The notes: generated by a model from the sequence alone, not told the origin. Counted from the stretch's first letter, positions 48,546 to 60,630 are shown. The stretch: 64,000 nt of DNA from Candolleomyces eurysporus (GCA_027579435.1 JANBPK010001065.1:1-64000); one strand, 5' to 3'. Translations and numbers: made by a program.

Positions 48546-51500
48546 ATGAGAGAGCATCTCTTTTGTGTATGCTGCTATAATACATGATTATTCAATGCAT
48601 GATATTCGCCAGGACTGAGGTTTGGGACTCCCGGTAGTGTATCATTAGCTCAAGAATCGAAGGCGCAAATGTGTGATATCCGGTAAACAGAGGCTGCCAT
48701 TCCAGTGGTTTAGGCTTTCCCTGACAGGCTCGGTACCGGGAAGGACTTTCATTCAATTGATCCGTAACCTGGTCACTACCGTGACCGAGTCATGACCCAA
48801 ACACGCGCCTTTCTCTCAAACTCCCATTTACCTTCTTCCAGAGTAACAAATCAACGAAAGGCGAAGGTATGATGTCGACAGAGACTGGCCAGCGGTCTTT
48901 GCGAAGGTCGAAAAGGACCAAACACGCTGAGCCCACTCCATTCCAAGCGCCCAAAGTGCCCCGGCCCCGTGCGAGCAAACGGGGCAAGAATGCAGAACGG
49001 AAAGGCGCCCTCTTGAGGTTTGTGCTCGAACTTCCTCTCGATCTTCTGCTCGAGGTATGCCGTCGAATTCTCAGGGATTATCATCTGGTATAATGCAAAA
49101 TCCCCCGCGGGACTAGATTTTCTCTCTTTTGGAGCCGGCGGATCTCATCCATCTCTCTCGCACTACGAAAGTACTTCGCTCAGTCATGATGAGTCGATCG
49201 TCAAGAAGCATCTGGATACGAGTGCTGGCAGCTATTCCAGACCTTCCACCATGCCCAGACGATTTAATTGAGGCACAGTACGCAAACCTGATGTTCACCG
49301 ACTATTGTCACGCAAGTCCTGCCGCGAATTACTTGCACCTCATGTTGCTAATACTGGATCCGACATGAATAGGAATGCCTTGCTACCGTCGACGAAGACC
49401 CTGAGCTTCTATTATACATGTTCATGGAAGCCAGGACTCAGCTCTGCCGCAACTGTGCACCGAGCAAGTAAGCCTTCTTACGTTGAGGCACGATCCAGTT
49501 CACATTCTGACCCGAACGCCCCAATAACTCTTAGGTTCAAGACAGCCGATGCTTTCTCCCAGCGATACCGCTCCTTCTTGAAGATCAGTTCGTTTGTGCC
49601 AGCGACCAGACAATCTTTCAATAAGCATGGTTGGGGCAACAGCAGATCCGGTAAGAACTTCAGGAGATCTCCAACAGCGTCAAGAGACTGACAAAGCTCA
49701 CCTTCTCAGAGAAATACTACGTCGATATCGCGAATAGGCTAACTGTGGAATATGACAATCTCAAAGACGTCGACAGGGATCAATGGCTCCAAGAGCAGAC
49801 GGAAAAGTGGAAGGCGATTTCCGCGGTAACACGGACTTTTCCTATTTCTGAGCTACGACTTGCTAACGACATATCTATACGATCCAGCATGCAGAGGCTT
49901 GCGAGGTTTACTTCCGAGCGCGGATAACACAGGAAGAGAGACAGATAGTTGCTACCAGATCGAACAGAAGAGAGCAGTGCGTCATTTTAGCTGTNCCCCC
50001 CTGCGTAGTCCAATTAAGTATCCTTGTGTCTAGAATTATCCAATGGCTGAAAGACCTAGGTGAGTTGTCATTTGCCTTGTTCATGGCCGTCCTAACCATT
50101 GTTCATAGGAATGAACGATGAAGCTACCAATCCCGAGATATATAATGAGCTGTTCAAGCATCCTCTAGTCAGCGGGCGTTATACAAACAATCTATCCGAT
50201 AAAGGTAGAGTTGAAGATTTGTCGTATGAGTTTCAATTCCTGACGAAAACAACAGAATGGGAAGAAAATAAGGCGGAAGTACTTGCATGGGTGCAAATGC
50301 AGAAGGCGACGTATCTACGCAAGGAAAAGACTCGCGTCGTCGATAAACGAATTCAGGAATGGCTCACTCCCATTTACATCGATTTCATGATGTCTCCACC
50401 ACTTCAACCGGTCTACCCCACACTCCGTGAGATTGGACTTGTGGAGGAGGTTCGCACTGCCTTAGAAGACACGCCTCTGGACGAGGACCCTTCGTCCGAA
50501 ATAACCCAAGCGGTCGTTGCTAAATTTGCTGAATTCTCCGACTCGTGGCTCCAAAGGCATGACGCTGCTTTGGTGAGATTGATCCAGCGGGTACCTCTCT
50601 TCAAGAATCAAGAAATTACAAGAGAAGCTCTGTCGCATGCAACCACTACTTTCGAATGCGAGTCTTGCCATGCAAAGGGTTTGATGTATCCGGATGTCCT
50701 TGGCCATCGCTGCAATTTTCGGCACCCATCGAAGGGCGGAAGCTTTATTTTTGGAGCGACACCTTATTCCTGGGCATCTACATGGACCCCAAGCTCTCAG
50801 CAAAAAAAGGGCAAGATCGAGAAGGAAGTACCAGGATGCTATGTCAAACAAATATTCCCCCATACAGTTCCCCTGTCGACAAACCATCTTCGGTTCAGCG
50901 AGGCTTGCTATCATCATACCGTTCAACTGCTGCATGTTCTTGGTCTTCCGCACGACACCACCTCCAGCCATCTTAACAGTATGGCACCTCGTGTCGAGTG
51001 CTGTTGCACTTGTTACCACACTCCTTTTAGCTCTGCCATCCAGGTGATGGATTGGCCGAAATTCGTAAGTTATTCAATGCCTGCTTTAATCGTGCACCCT
51101 TGAATACTCAATCACCTTCGTCATTTCCGGGTTTCATAGCTTTCGGGTTGTCATGTACACAGGACAAAGAAGGCGAAGAAATACCTCGACTGCTACAAGG
51201 TTGCGGAGCAGGGAGAAGACAGGGATGCACCTCCTAATGAACTGACCCCCAGTAGGGCATACATCTGCCCCTTGTGCAACGAGTTGCAGTGGGGCCAGAC
51301 GTACCTCTTGAATCATCTGAAGGGGCCGAATCAAAGTTCATATATCCCAGGGTAAGTTATCGTTTGTCAAGCGCTGACTGTGGCAACATTCTGACGACTG
51401 TTGCAACTCGAAAAGGCATGGGATAGCTGACGAAACTATGGCAAAGCGACTTACAACGTTTGTGACTGGCGGTGACTGTTAACGGCTATGGTTGTCTTCG

Positions 51501-51740
51501 TGGTATATCTCAATAAGTTGGCGATACGGATATGAAAGAGATTGAGCAATAGCTCCCGAAACAGCTTAATCTCCAAAATTTTCTCGGAGTTCTGCTGTGT
51601 CAACTGTAGTTAGAGAAATAAAAGAAAAGATGATAAAGGGGGAGAGCAAGAAGGAGACAGCGAGAGAGCGCGCTCACAGACGCATAAATGCCACCGTTCA
51701 CTGTCAGGAGTAGGAGAAAAAAGCAAGAGGTGGGCGTCTG
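48546..51740 (+). repeat. Tandem duplication unit 2 (TIP 3' flank remnant plus F-box gene D)
   Basis: Second copy of the 45342-48545 unit. Its left part (48560-48720) resembles the TIP 3' UTR although no TIP gene precedes it, showing that the duplicated block began inside that UTR. Confidence 0.75.
48869..51482 (+). CDS. F-box protein with C-terminal Cys/His motifs (family copy D)
   Basis: Recent tandem paralogue of copy C with the same exon pattern. Start MMSTETGQRSLRRSKRTKHA; F-box LRFVLELPLDLLLE then DLIHLSRTTKVLRSVMMSRS; signature DLPPCPDDLIEAQYANLMF. The long exon (50099-51066) includes KHPLVSGRYTNNLSDKGR, LTPIYIDFMMSPPLQPVYPT, CESC with downstream HRC, and ECCCTCYH. The finger exon reads YICPLCNELQWGQTYLLNHL; the last exon (after about 51352) completes it with KRHGIADETMAKRLTTFV and the stop at 51482. 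The N at 49995 lies in an intron. Differences from copy C are mostly substitutions, with some small gaps before the CCHC-to-CxC linker. Whether both copies are expressed cannot be judged. Confidence 0.78.
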
Positions 51741-51821
51741 CCGAGGGAGACGCGTACATAAGCACAAACACCGCGTGGCAAATCCGTACTATTTTGCCAA
51801 AAATACTCTAATCTACGCACC

Positions 51822-53097
51822 ATGACGAAGAAAGGTTCATCCCGAAAGACTCGCAAACTCAACTCGCCAAAGAACATCCCAAGCGGTTCGAGGAATATAC
51901 CGGGTGCTTCTCAGAACACTCTCAAGCATGACCGGTTCATCGACATTCCTCTGGAGATCCTTTGCGAGGTGACTCGGTCTTATGGTACATCCACCTCAGA
52001 AGCTCTTGAGTGCTCTAACACGGTGCTACACAGATATTCAAGTTCCTCACACCGCTTGACCTGCTCCATATTGCCCGGACGTCCAAATCATTCAGAAAGT
52101 TTCTGATGAATCGCACTTCCAAGTCCATTTGGGCTCACGTTTTGTCTACTGTGGAAGACCTCCCACCATGCCCTGACGATCTTTCCGAGCCTCAATATGT
52201 CTACTTGATGTTCTCGACCAACTGCCACGTATGTAAGCCCTGGCCCAGAGATTGACGCATCTGTATACTAAATGAACCCGAATGCGCTTCAATCCAGGAA
52301 TGCCTTCGACCACTGTCGCGACTCAAGGAGGGCGAGACGCTGCTCCTGTACCTAGAAGCACGAACTCAGCTATGCAGGGCTTGTAGTCTTGAACAGTGCG
52401 TAGTTCACCTCAACGCAACCTCGCCGTCGAATACATGTTCACATTTCGTGTGTCACGGCGGTCCTTTTGCCAAACGAAACTTTTGACGCAGTTTCAAACA
52501 CTGGAAACAATTTCCTGAAACAATTAGCACTAATCTTGCCGAATTCGTCCCTGCCACAACGAACCGTTTAACGAAAGAAGAATTGGAAAGACCAGTTCCC
52601 AAGTACTACGGTTTGAATTATTACAACGGTTAGTTCCTCCGATCCTAGCGTGCTTGGCTTTCAGTTGACCGTTGCGTACGCCTTTAGAACGACTGGAAGA
52701 AGACTGGCGTACTAGATTCCACGTGAACACCGCTCTGGCTCTGCACGCAGATTACAATCAACAAGCCAACGGCAAAGGTGCTCAAGCAGAGAGCATATGG
52801 ATGGACAAGCAGAAAAAACTCTNGGCTTGCAAAAGAAGAGGTGAGTCTGCGCGCAACAGAATCTCACGTTCAAGTTGCGAATCGTGATTAACTTGACCCT
52901 GTGTAGCATTCCAACGCTTGTGAGAAGTATATCAACTTAGTGGAAAAAAGAGAACTTGAACACGCGGAAAAACTGGAGAAGGAACGTCGGGAACAACGAG
53001 AACAGTAAGCACCTCCTGGCGTCATGCATAAGTACTTGAGTCGCTGCATGCTGATAAGTCCATCAGGGTTATGAAAAGGTTGAGATCTCGAAAGTGA
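51822..53097 (+). CDS. Short F-box protein (family copy E), lacks zinc motifs
   Basis: Start MTKKGSSRKTRKLNSPKNIP. F-box: DRFIDIPLEILCEV, intron, then LTPLDLLHIARTSKSFRKFL; signature DLPPCPDDLSEPQYVYLMF. Exons continue with CLRPLSRLKEGETLLLYLEA, QLCRACS, FKHWKQFPETISTNLAEFV, then WRTRFHVNTALALHADYN. Deleting the N at 52823 gives QKKLWLAKEE, which aligns with the KAIWLAEKQ segment of copy A. A coiled-coil exon (KYINLVEKRELEHAEKLEKE) and a tiny last exon (VMKRLRSRK) end the protein at 53097. It stops exactly where the others begin the zinc-motif half. No sign of the missing half follows. It could be a natural truncated form or an ancestral-type gene. Joins are consistent but unverified. Confidence 0.7.
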
Positions 53098-53401
53098 GAG
53101 CTAGTAGGGGCAGTCATATTCGAACATCTATGACATAGAATCTTTTGCCTTCGTAATATTTGTCGCTGAATGAGGTATCATCGGTTCGGAAACCGGGGAC
53201 CACCACCTCTGGTCGCCGAGTACTACCATTCGAAACTGTACCCTCTAGAACGGTGGTGGAGGAAGAGAAACGATTTGCACTTTATACGTAGAACAGAACT
53301 ATACTCGGGAGCATCGATGTCCGACCCGTGTATCAGGAAAAACCGGGAGGCACATCTACCAATTATCCATCCGCCCTCCCTCTCTTGACCCCAGCCTGAA
53401 C
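53098..53401. other. Intergenic region after F-box gene E
   Basis: No remnant of the zinc-motif exons is visible here. A 72-codon frame at 53170-53388 has no family features. Confidence 0.4.
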
Positions 53402-53866
53402 CTACTGTTCGCCTCTCCCTGAAGGTCTCGCGGGAGTCGGCGGCGTCAACACAACTTTAACAGCGCTCCTTTCGTCCTTCTCATTCCCAAAAATAGTAGG
53501 CCTCGAAGGTGATATCTGAATCGTAATCATGGACTCGGAAATAGGTAATCCACCGCTGTCCATGGTCCACCGGTTGAAGCTGTGGCCCTCAGAACGGTGG
53601 TGGCCGAAGAAATACGTTTTCAATGTCGACTGGTAGTCACTTGAGTCTCCGTAGACTTGATAATCGTGTCCGATGTAATCATCTTCTACGGATGCGGGTC
53701 TTGGGAAACTGTGGAGGAGGACGGCGGTGGATACTGCGACGATGAGGCAGAAGGAGACCAAGAGGAGAATTATCACTGTTAGATCCAAACAAAAAGACGT
53801 GGATTAATTGGGCGTGTTTCGAATAGATGATTATATGAGAGCGTTTGACATACTTGGTGAAATCAT
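53402..53866 (-). CDS. Small single-pass membrane protein, unknown function
   Basis: Two exons (53854-53866 and 53402-53775) around a 78-nt GT-AG intron give 128 residues. It starts MISPMIILLLVSFCLIVAVS, a signal-anchor-like hydrophobic stretch, then an acidic Tyr-rich part (EDDYIGHDYQVYGDSSDYQ) and a Pro/Arg-rich C-terminus. Frame and splice sites are consistent, but I do not recognise a family. A longer 5' exon (frame at 53959-54183 on the same strand, with a gtaagt donor) exists but does not join in phase, so it is more likely leader sequence. Confidence 0.5.
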
Positions 53867-54362
53867 TGTCGTTGCGTTCTTGTCGTTCCTGCCGTGTTTA
53901 TAGCGAACGGCTTGGGGCAATATTGAATTCTAGACTCAATCCAGACTCTTCGGTACGGTCAGAGAGGCAGTAGGAGAAAAATAAACAAAATACTTACACA
54001 ACAGCGGATGAGCATAAAGAAATCCTCAGCTAACTGTTGCAGGAGGCGCTTTAGGCGTTTCAAGAGTCCGTCTGTCTTGCACGTCGTAGCGAGTTGGCAG
54101 GGAAAGGGAGAGAGGCCTGATCTAGTTTGAGGGAGGCTGACTGAGAGTGCGAGTCTGGACGTAAAGGAGGTGATATATTTCAAACGCGTCCGAAAACACA
54201 GAGTTTCCTCTCCGATCAGGGTCTACCAGACCCGGGGAAACACGAAAATAAGAGATGAAAAATACAATACCCGATTATGCTACAGGAAAAGATAGTACAT
54301 GTACGCGTCAATGATTCGTGAACAATGAAAAGGGGGGGGGGGGGGACGGGGGATGAGTGAAG
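53867..54362. other. Intergenic region with G14 homopolymer
   Basis: Contains a run of 14 G at 54332-54345 just before the SPC24 3' end. The 75-codon minus-strand frame at 53959-54183 is probably 5' leader of the small membrane protein gene. No other feature. Confidence 0.45.
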
Positions 54363-55183
54363 TTATGAATTCGCCAGCTTCCACAGCAGTTGTGTATTTT
54401 CGAATCTCGATTTTGAGTTCGAGAGGTCGACGGTATGAATATCTCCAGAGGTTGCACCTAGGTAATAACGGTTGAGAGGAGGTCAGAGCAAGTCTAACCC
54501 AGGAAAAAAGCGATCACTCACGAACGAGCATCTTGGATATGTTGCGGTTTGGTTCGTTAATAGGCTCGAATCCCAGGCCTTTATACAGCTGTAACCTCAG
54601 CCTAGCGACGATGTTCAGAACCGTAGATGAGCACAAGGTAGGTTACTCACGCTGAACCATCCAACTCCTTCGTATGTTCCACAGCAGGATCATAACCTTC
54701 CAACCTTCTCGCTTCCTCCTTCAACGCTGCAAGCTCAGCCTCCTTGCTCCCTGACAGCCCTTCCGCATCGCTGATAGCTTTAGCTAACGAGAGCTTCGAG
54801 TTCTCTAGCTCGTTTAACATAGCGACGTGATCCTCTTGTGATGGAATGGAGGCTGGTCGAGTTGAAGATATCCGAGCGGCTTCGCATATCCTTGTCAAGG
54901 CTGTTTACGGTGACTTCGTGTTAGTGGCGCATCGGAAGGGGAACGAAGCTGAGAATGAGGACCTTTCAGTTTTGCATGAGCCTCTTCCAGCTCCTTCTTT
55001 CTCTTTGCCTCAGAAGCAACGATCTTTTCCTCCGCAGCGACGATTGTGAGATAGTCCTCCTCTGGGTCGATTATGGGGAGCATGTCCCGGATGGCCTTGC
55101 TACAGATTGGGGCTTACGGGTCAGCTAAGAGCGTACATAGCGCAATGCTCGACTCACATAGCCTCTTGAACGTCGATGGACAT
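54363..55183 (-). CDS. SPC24: Kinetochore protein Spc24 (Ndc80 complex)
   Basis: Spc24 pairs with Spc25 in the Ndc80 complex that links kinetochores to microtubules. The start MSIDVQEAI is split by an intron and continues KAIRDMLPIIDPEEDYLTIV, a conserved N-terminal block. A long coiled-coil follows (EAKRKKELEEAHAKLK, LNELENSKLSLAKAISDAEG, ELAALKEEARRLEGYDPAVE with HTKELDGS). The C-terminal globular domain reads LYKGLGFEPI, then SKMLVRATSGDIHTVDL, the typical Spc24 ending, and LLWKLANS at 54363. Coiled-coil plus YxGxGFE...VDL pattern identifies the family. About 195 residues, normal length. Five short exons. Confidence 0.88.
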
Positions 55184-55871
55184 GTTGGCGTTCCTCAAAA
55201 GCTCTGATCAAGACGAACGAATGCCAACGCGAAATGCGACATCACACTAGCACGTGATCGAGACGCGTGACGTCATCCTGCTGGTGTCTCACTGTGACCA
55301 CCAAGCTCAGGCTTCAAGTTTGCGGCCTCTACAAGCCCCTCAGATCCAGTAAGTCGAACATAAAAGTTGAACGTTGAGCAGTCATAGGGAGAGCTGATGG
55401 AAATTTTACAGACAGAGGTGCCCTTTACAATAAACAAACCATAACGATGCCCCACCGTCCCTCATCGAAGACGAACCTCCCGAGGCATTAGAGTACCCGA
55501 TTCCAAATTGCAGACTCCTAATGAAACTGATCTCCCAGCGGTGTCGTTCGGAGATGCCCCTTGGCTCACGTTCCCAGAGAAATGTCATCGGCTATCCTCT
55601 ACTGGCCCACGCAAGCTTGGCAACTGAGCTCGGAACTTGCATGAAAGTGCCAATTCGAAGCCTTGAAGGAAGAGACACTGATCCTTTCTTGGTTAGAAAA
55701 GGGCCGTCAACGAGAGAAAAGAAATGGACGTGGGAACCTTTATCAACAGATCTGTTCTTGAAGAAGTCTTCTGCCTTGAGGCCGGCTGCCTACCTACCTG
55801 TGATTTCGTGATGATGTAGCGATAGCGCAGTTTGCCATCGCTCCTCCACCAGCGATACCGGTCTGCCCTCC
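55184..55871. other. Divergent intergenic region, possible unassigned exon
   Basis: Lies between divergent SPC24 and the helicase gene. A plus-strand frame (about 55440-55811, ending AYLPVIS) is open for over 110 codons and may be an upstream exon, but no splice link to the helicase start was found. Confidence 0.35.
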
Positions 55872-58785
55872 ATGTCCCCTCTGCCTTTCAGTTTCGTGCA
55901 GCCGGTCCTTAGTGGACCCGACGCAAATTTGAATCGCAAAACCAACGTCGTCTCCCTATCCGAATCCGAGCTTACCCCGGAAGCCGTATCTGTATTCGAC
56001 AAGTCTGAGTCTCCTGTGCTCGGGTTGGCCGCTGGCCACACCAAGAACGGGAAGCTCTCCTCTCTAGTAATTTGTGATGGATCCAGCGCTATCATCGTAG
56101 ACTTCAAAGGTGGCGCCGCCGGGAAGCCTTCGTCGAAGGGCAAGCAGGATACCCATGACTCGTCCGACTCAGGCCCCGATAGTAGCGATGCTGCTGCTGC
56201 TGCGGGGCCCAATTCCAGTGCTCGGAAGCTGATTGAAGAGAAGCTTCTGGGTCGATCCACCGATACCATCCTGGCCGCGTTTGACATGGGCCCCTTGGCC
56301 CTCTCCCTCTACACGGATTTCGGGATCGGGATCGGCAACGCCATTGACGTCCAAAGCACCTTTCCAGAACTCGGTCAAAGTCCATATGCGGTTGTTGAGG
56401 CAGCGCTTCGAAAAGCTCAGCTCGACAAGGTGAAGCCAAGTGCCGAGAGAATCGGCAGCGAATTCCTCAACACCACGTATGAATCCGTCGAGCTCAACTG
56501 TAGGAAGGAGCTTGTTTGCCGTGCCTGGCTGGCGCATTATTTGATCGATGTATGCCTGGATGACCAAGCGCGAGAGGAAGTGAAGAAGGTCAATACCAGA
56601 AGAATCCCACCGGAGGTGAGTGCATTTAGTAATGTTCTCAATAGGCTGTGCGCGCTAGACCTGGCCTAAAATGACTCGTTTTTCACAGTTACTCAAGATT
56701 ATTGCTAAGATCTGTACTGATGCCCATCGACTTTCTTTGGGAGAGTCCCCAACGACTAAGCACAGGATCGCTCATGTTCGAAATGAAGACGGCGTCACTC
56801 TCATAGATGCTGCGGCCTATAAACACAAATTCCGAGGGGCTAACAAGGTGAGTTCTTGCCATACCAACGCCTCTGTGTTCACAACCTTGCTAATGATCCA
56901 ACTCTACCATTGAACAGAGTGCCCGGATCGTGGCTGAAAACGAGCGTGGCCAATTTGCCATCCACACCGCCATCGACGAGGTTGATACTGGCTCCGGCGA
57001 AGTCCAGTCCGTCATCAACGCCAACATTGCCATAATATCCACCGAGACCACCGGCTACGACCGTCCTACGCGCGCTGCATCGCGGCGTGCAAAAATAATT
57101 TTAAAGGTCCTTCAAGGAGAAAAGGGTCTCTTTGTTGACAACCCTTGGATTCAAAACATCTGGTTTTCAGCTGATGGGACTCTTGTTTGGCCAGAGGAAT
57201 GGTCCTCCCCACCACTGGCTTCTCCGACTTCTCCTACCTCTCGACTCCCTCCAGACACCTCCACATATGAATTACCCAAGCTCAATCCCTCTCAGCAGAT
57301 AGCTGTCAACTCTATGCTCAGCACTAAAGACTCCTACCGTTGTGTTGTTGTTCAAGGCCCTCCCGGCACTGGGAAGACCTCTGTCATTGCAGCTTATGTC
57401 ATCCTGGCTTCTCGTCGAGGCTACGATGGGATATGGCTCGTTGCCCAATCAAATGTTGCTGTTAAGAATATTGCATTGAAGCTATTAAAGGTTGGATTTC
57501 AGGATTGGAAGATCCTAGTTGCAAGAGAATTTCATGATGGCTGGTATGTGCCTTACTAGTTGACTACATATTTATTCACTCCACTATCTTTAGGCATGAG
57601 CACCTTTACACTGAAGATGCTCGCTTCAATGGCCACCTTATTATTTCCAGCGAGTTCAAGCGTATCCGCTCTCGTGATCTGAAGGGCTGCAGGGTGGTGC
57701 TTTCAACTTTGAGCATGTTGTCCAGCACTTTCATTACCAAATTCACCCGACACATTCCAATGAAGACCCTGATAGTTGATGAGGCTAGCCAGATTGAGGT
57801 TGGCAACTATGTCCCTGCATTCATAGCATTTTCTTCCCTGCGCAAGGTCTGCTGGATTGGTGACAACAAGCAATGTGAGCATCATTTCATTTATTTTATT
57901 TCATATCTCATCCATCATTCAGTGCCTCCACATGGCCAGGAAGAGCTTGAGGAGTTGCGAAGTATTTTTGAGGTGCCTCATTTGAAGAAGCATGTCGTCT
58001 TTCTTGATACCCAATGTGAGTTTCTAANTTTTTTTCTTGTATTTTTCTTACTCATTCTCTTGTAGACCGCATGCCCCCTGAAATTGGGGGGATCATCTCT
58101 GATGCTATCTATGACAGCAAACTCAAATCCAACCCACTTCACCCAGTCACCTCTGACACCATCTCTTGCTATTTTGTTGATGTACCTCAGGGCCAAGAGA
58201 GCAAAGCAGAAACATCTTGGAAGGTATGCTCTTTATTTCTTGTANTTTTTTTTTCTTTTTCCTTTTTACTCACTTGGCTGCATTTAGAACGTTGCAGAGC
58301 AGGCTGTTGTTTTAAAGCTTGCTCAACATCTTCAAGAGGCTGATATGGCTTACAAGATTATCACCCCCTATGAGGGCCAGACTACAGGTATTGAGCACTT
58401 GATGAAGCAGTCTGAATCAGGCTTGTCCTGGGCAGACAAGTGCTTCAATGTTGATGCATTTCAGGGTATTCATTCTCCTTATTTATTTTTGTTTAATTCT
58501 GATGCTTATTTTTCTTTGATTTATTTAGGGAATGAAGAGGACTATATCATCATCTCGCTAGTCCGGTCCAGAGAACTGGGCTTCTTGAAAAACTTACGTC
58601 GCACCAATGTGATGCTCACCCGCTGCAAGAAAGGCATGTATATTATCACCAGTTGCAAGTTCATGGATGGAGTTGGAGGGAACTCTCTTGTAGGGGGGTT
58701 GCTGGACTGCTTGAAGGATAAGCTGGGGGATAAGGTGTGGCTGACAGAGGAGCAGATTAAGAAAGGCCATATCTCTAACATCTAA
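55872..58785 (+). CDS. Superfamily 1 helicase (Upf1/Dna2-like, DEAA/DEAS type)
   Basis: Start MSPLPFSFVQPVLSGPDANL. The N-terminal third (about 270 residues) has no recognised motifs but includes ALSLYTDFGIGIGNAIDVQS and AWLAHYLIDVCLDDQAREEV. The helicase core is complete: motif I VVQGPPGTGKTSVIAAY, Ia WLVAQSNVAVKNIAL, II LIVDEASQIEVGNY, III CWIGDNKQ, an arginine-bearing YRMPPEIG, V NVDAFQGNEEDYIIISLVRS and VI RRTNVMLTRCKKGMYI. These fit SF1B helicases related to Upf1, Sen1 and Dna2. At least seven introns, several very T-rich (57875-57925, 58023-58065, 58225-58285, 58466-58530). Ends GHISNI at 58785. RNA or DNA substrate cannot be told; a lineage-expanded P-loop helicase of mushrooms is the best guess. 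Confidence 0.85.
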
Positions 58786-60006
58786 ATACAAATTCTCTCT
58801 TTCTTTTTCTTTTTGGTGTACGGTTGCTAAGCTGAAGGTTTATCCATTTAACTGAGCTTTTGGGCAGTCTGAAGTGCCCAGACTATCCCATCACTGGATC
58901 CTATGGCTTGAGATCCGGTGCAAAAGTAGGTGCTAAGATATGAAAGTCTATGTGACACTCTCAGGACTATTTACCTGCTCAGGGGTGCTGTGTCAAATTT
59001 GAAGTGACCAGGAACTGTAGGTTGACCATCTCTGAAATGATGTGAAGTTCCACCCGAAAAGCTGCAGCAATCTCCAATGGATCCCAGATCACCATGGAGG
59101 ACATAGGGGAGGCAAGGCAAGAGATGAAGGAATAGTCAAGCCACCCTTGCGTGTTGGGCAATGTGGTGATTGCCCCATGTCACTTTGATCCCACTCAGAC
59201 TTTTGTCAGATTCAGTTCAGAGATTGCCAATCAATTTTTGAGCGCACAACTTGTCCCCTCAGCCAGATATTGATCAAATGCTATGGCATTCCTTCAGTAT
59301 GCTGGTCACTCATGCAATCTAGAAGAGCAGGTCTTTAGAAAGAAAACTGATTCCAGGCAGCCAAGTTCTCACTACCTCAAGGGTTTGTCTGGAGTTCACT
59401 GGGGCAAGTTCACAATCAAGGAATAAAACTTGATCAGGCTTCCTTCATCAGATCCTCTTATATAAATTCAGGGAATAGTGACGAGTATAGACCCCTCCCC
59501 AATAATTCGGCGCTTAAGCTTGTGCGGGGCGTTACCTTCCAGTGTTTACACATGTCAATGGAAGAAATTCGACTTCAATAGTTCTTCCTTGTTCCGAAAA
59601 CAGGTTGAAGCAGTCCACATATTACGGTTCGCGTTACAAGGCGTTCAGTCAATCTGACGCACCCAGTGTGTTATATATTAGCATCCATGATCACAACTGT
59701 TTCTCTGAGGCCAGCACTATTACCCGTCAAGGTGGCCTTTAGGAGCCTCAAGGTTCAGAGCGACGATGACGAGCCAGGAGAACCCGCACCCTATGCGCTC
59801 TTCAAGATTGGAATTCGCAGCCAAGTGAAGCATAACTCCCAAATCGCAGTAAAGCAAATACAGTTTCATTGATTCTTCTCAGTCACAGTCCATAGAATTC
59901 GATTCGCGCTCATTGACTCGCCTCGATACCAGGCCATGCTTTACTTGCCAAAGATGGTAGCAAAGGTCGTGCTTTGATATCTAGGCACGCAAATTAGTAT
60001 TGGCAG
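58786..60006. other. Gene-poor stretch downstream of the helicase
   Basis: About 1.2 kb without a supported gene. Base composition looks more AT-rich than the flanks. No terminal inverted repeat, long repeat or transposase fragment was recognised. The left end contains T-rich sequence after the helicase stop. Confidence 0.4.
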
Positions 60007-60546
60007 TTATACGACGAGAAGTTGCGCATACCCGAGATAAGCCCGTCCAGGATCGCTGAAGTTGATATAGCCCCTAGTATCCGGGATCTCAAGCTTCTCC
60101 TTGAGGAAACTGAACAACTCCTTGCTGTACTCGTCGTTCTTCTCCGGGCTAATGTTATCCAAGCTTACCTGCATCTCAGAGTTCAACATTGTATTGACAG
60201 GAACGGGGAGGGAACGTACGATGGCAAGCAGGAATGCCGGGTCAAACGTGCCGGCAAAGGAGAGGGTCGGGTTATACTTGACGTTCACAGAGATGTACTG
60301 CTCTGGCTTCGAGAGGATCTTGGCCGCAAACTGAGGGGGAGCAATATGAGACGCATTGTAGCATGTATCCCCTGCTATGGACCCTGTATACCTTGGAAAA
60401 CTCAAGCACGAACACGCGCTCATCGGAGATCTGCAGATGATATCGATATCGTCCAAGCATGGTAGACAAAGGTCAATTCACTCCGTCCAGTCAATCTGAG
60501 CGAATGAACCCACTTGAACATTGGTGGTCAAGTCAAGGGAAGGCAT
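60007..60546 (-). CDS. MIF-like tautomerase
   Basis: Macrophage-migration-inhibitory-factor superfamily, about 115 residues. Exon 1 (60514-60546) encodes MPSLDLTTNVQ, placing the catalytic Pro right after the initiator Met. Following exons: SDERVFVLEFSK, FAAKILSKPEQYISVNVKYN then PTLSFAGTFDPAFLLAIV, SLDNISPEKNDEYSKELFSF then LKEKLEIPDTRGYINFSDPG, and RAYLGYAQLLVV. Conserved Lys and beta-sheet spacing (SVNVKYNPTLSF.GT.DPA) match the family. Three introns of about 55-70 nt. In fungi the role is unclear (phenylpyruvate or dopachrome tautomerase activity known for relatives). A TATATATA box sits 75 bp upstream. Confidence 0.92.
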
Positions 60547-60620
60547 GGTGGTGGTGGTGGGGAGAGTTCAGCGGATGGCGGCGCTCCGTTATCTAAGCCT
60601 GAGGCTTCGACGATCCCTAT

Positions 60621-60630
60621 CTATATATAG
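60621..60630 (-). promoter_or_regulatory. TATA box of MIF-like gene
   Basis: CTATATATAG, a palindromic TATA element about 75 bp upstream of the MIF-like start codon at 60546. Confidence 0.5.

Noticed and set aside
51240..51482. Apparent loss of the second zinc-finger His in F-box copy D
   Set aside because: The last exon, as in copy C, supplies KRHGIAD after splicing, so the His is probably restored.
54332..54345. Run of 14 G as a G-quadruplex regulatory element
   Set aside because: A plain homopolymer just downstream of the SPC24 stop; its length is probably imprecise and there is no other support.
55872..58785. Helicase as part of a Helitron transposon
   Set aside because: No Rep/HUH nuclease motif is present, the helicase is SF1B Upf1-like and not Pif1-like, and no Helitron ends were seen.
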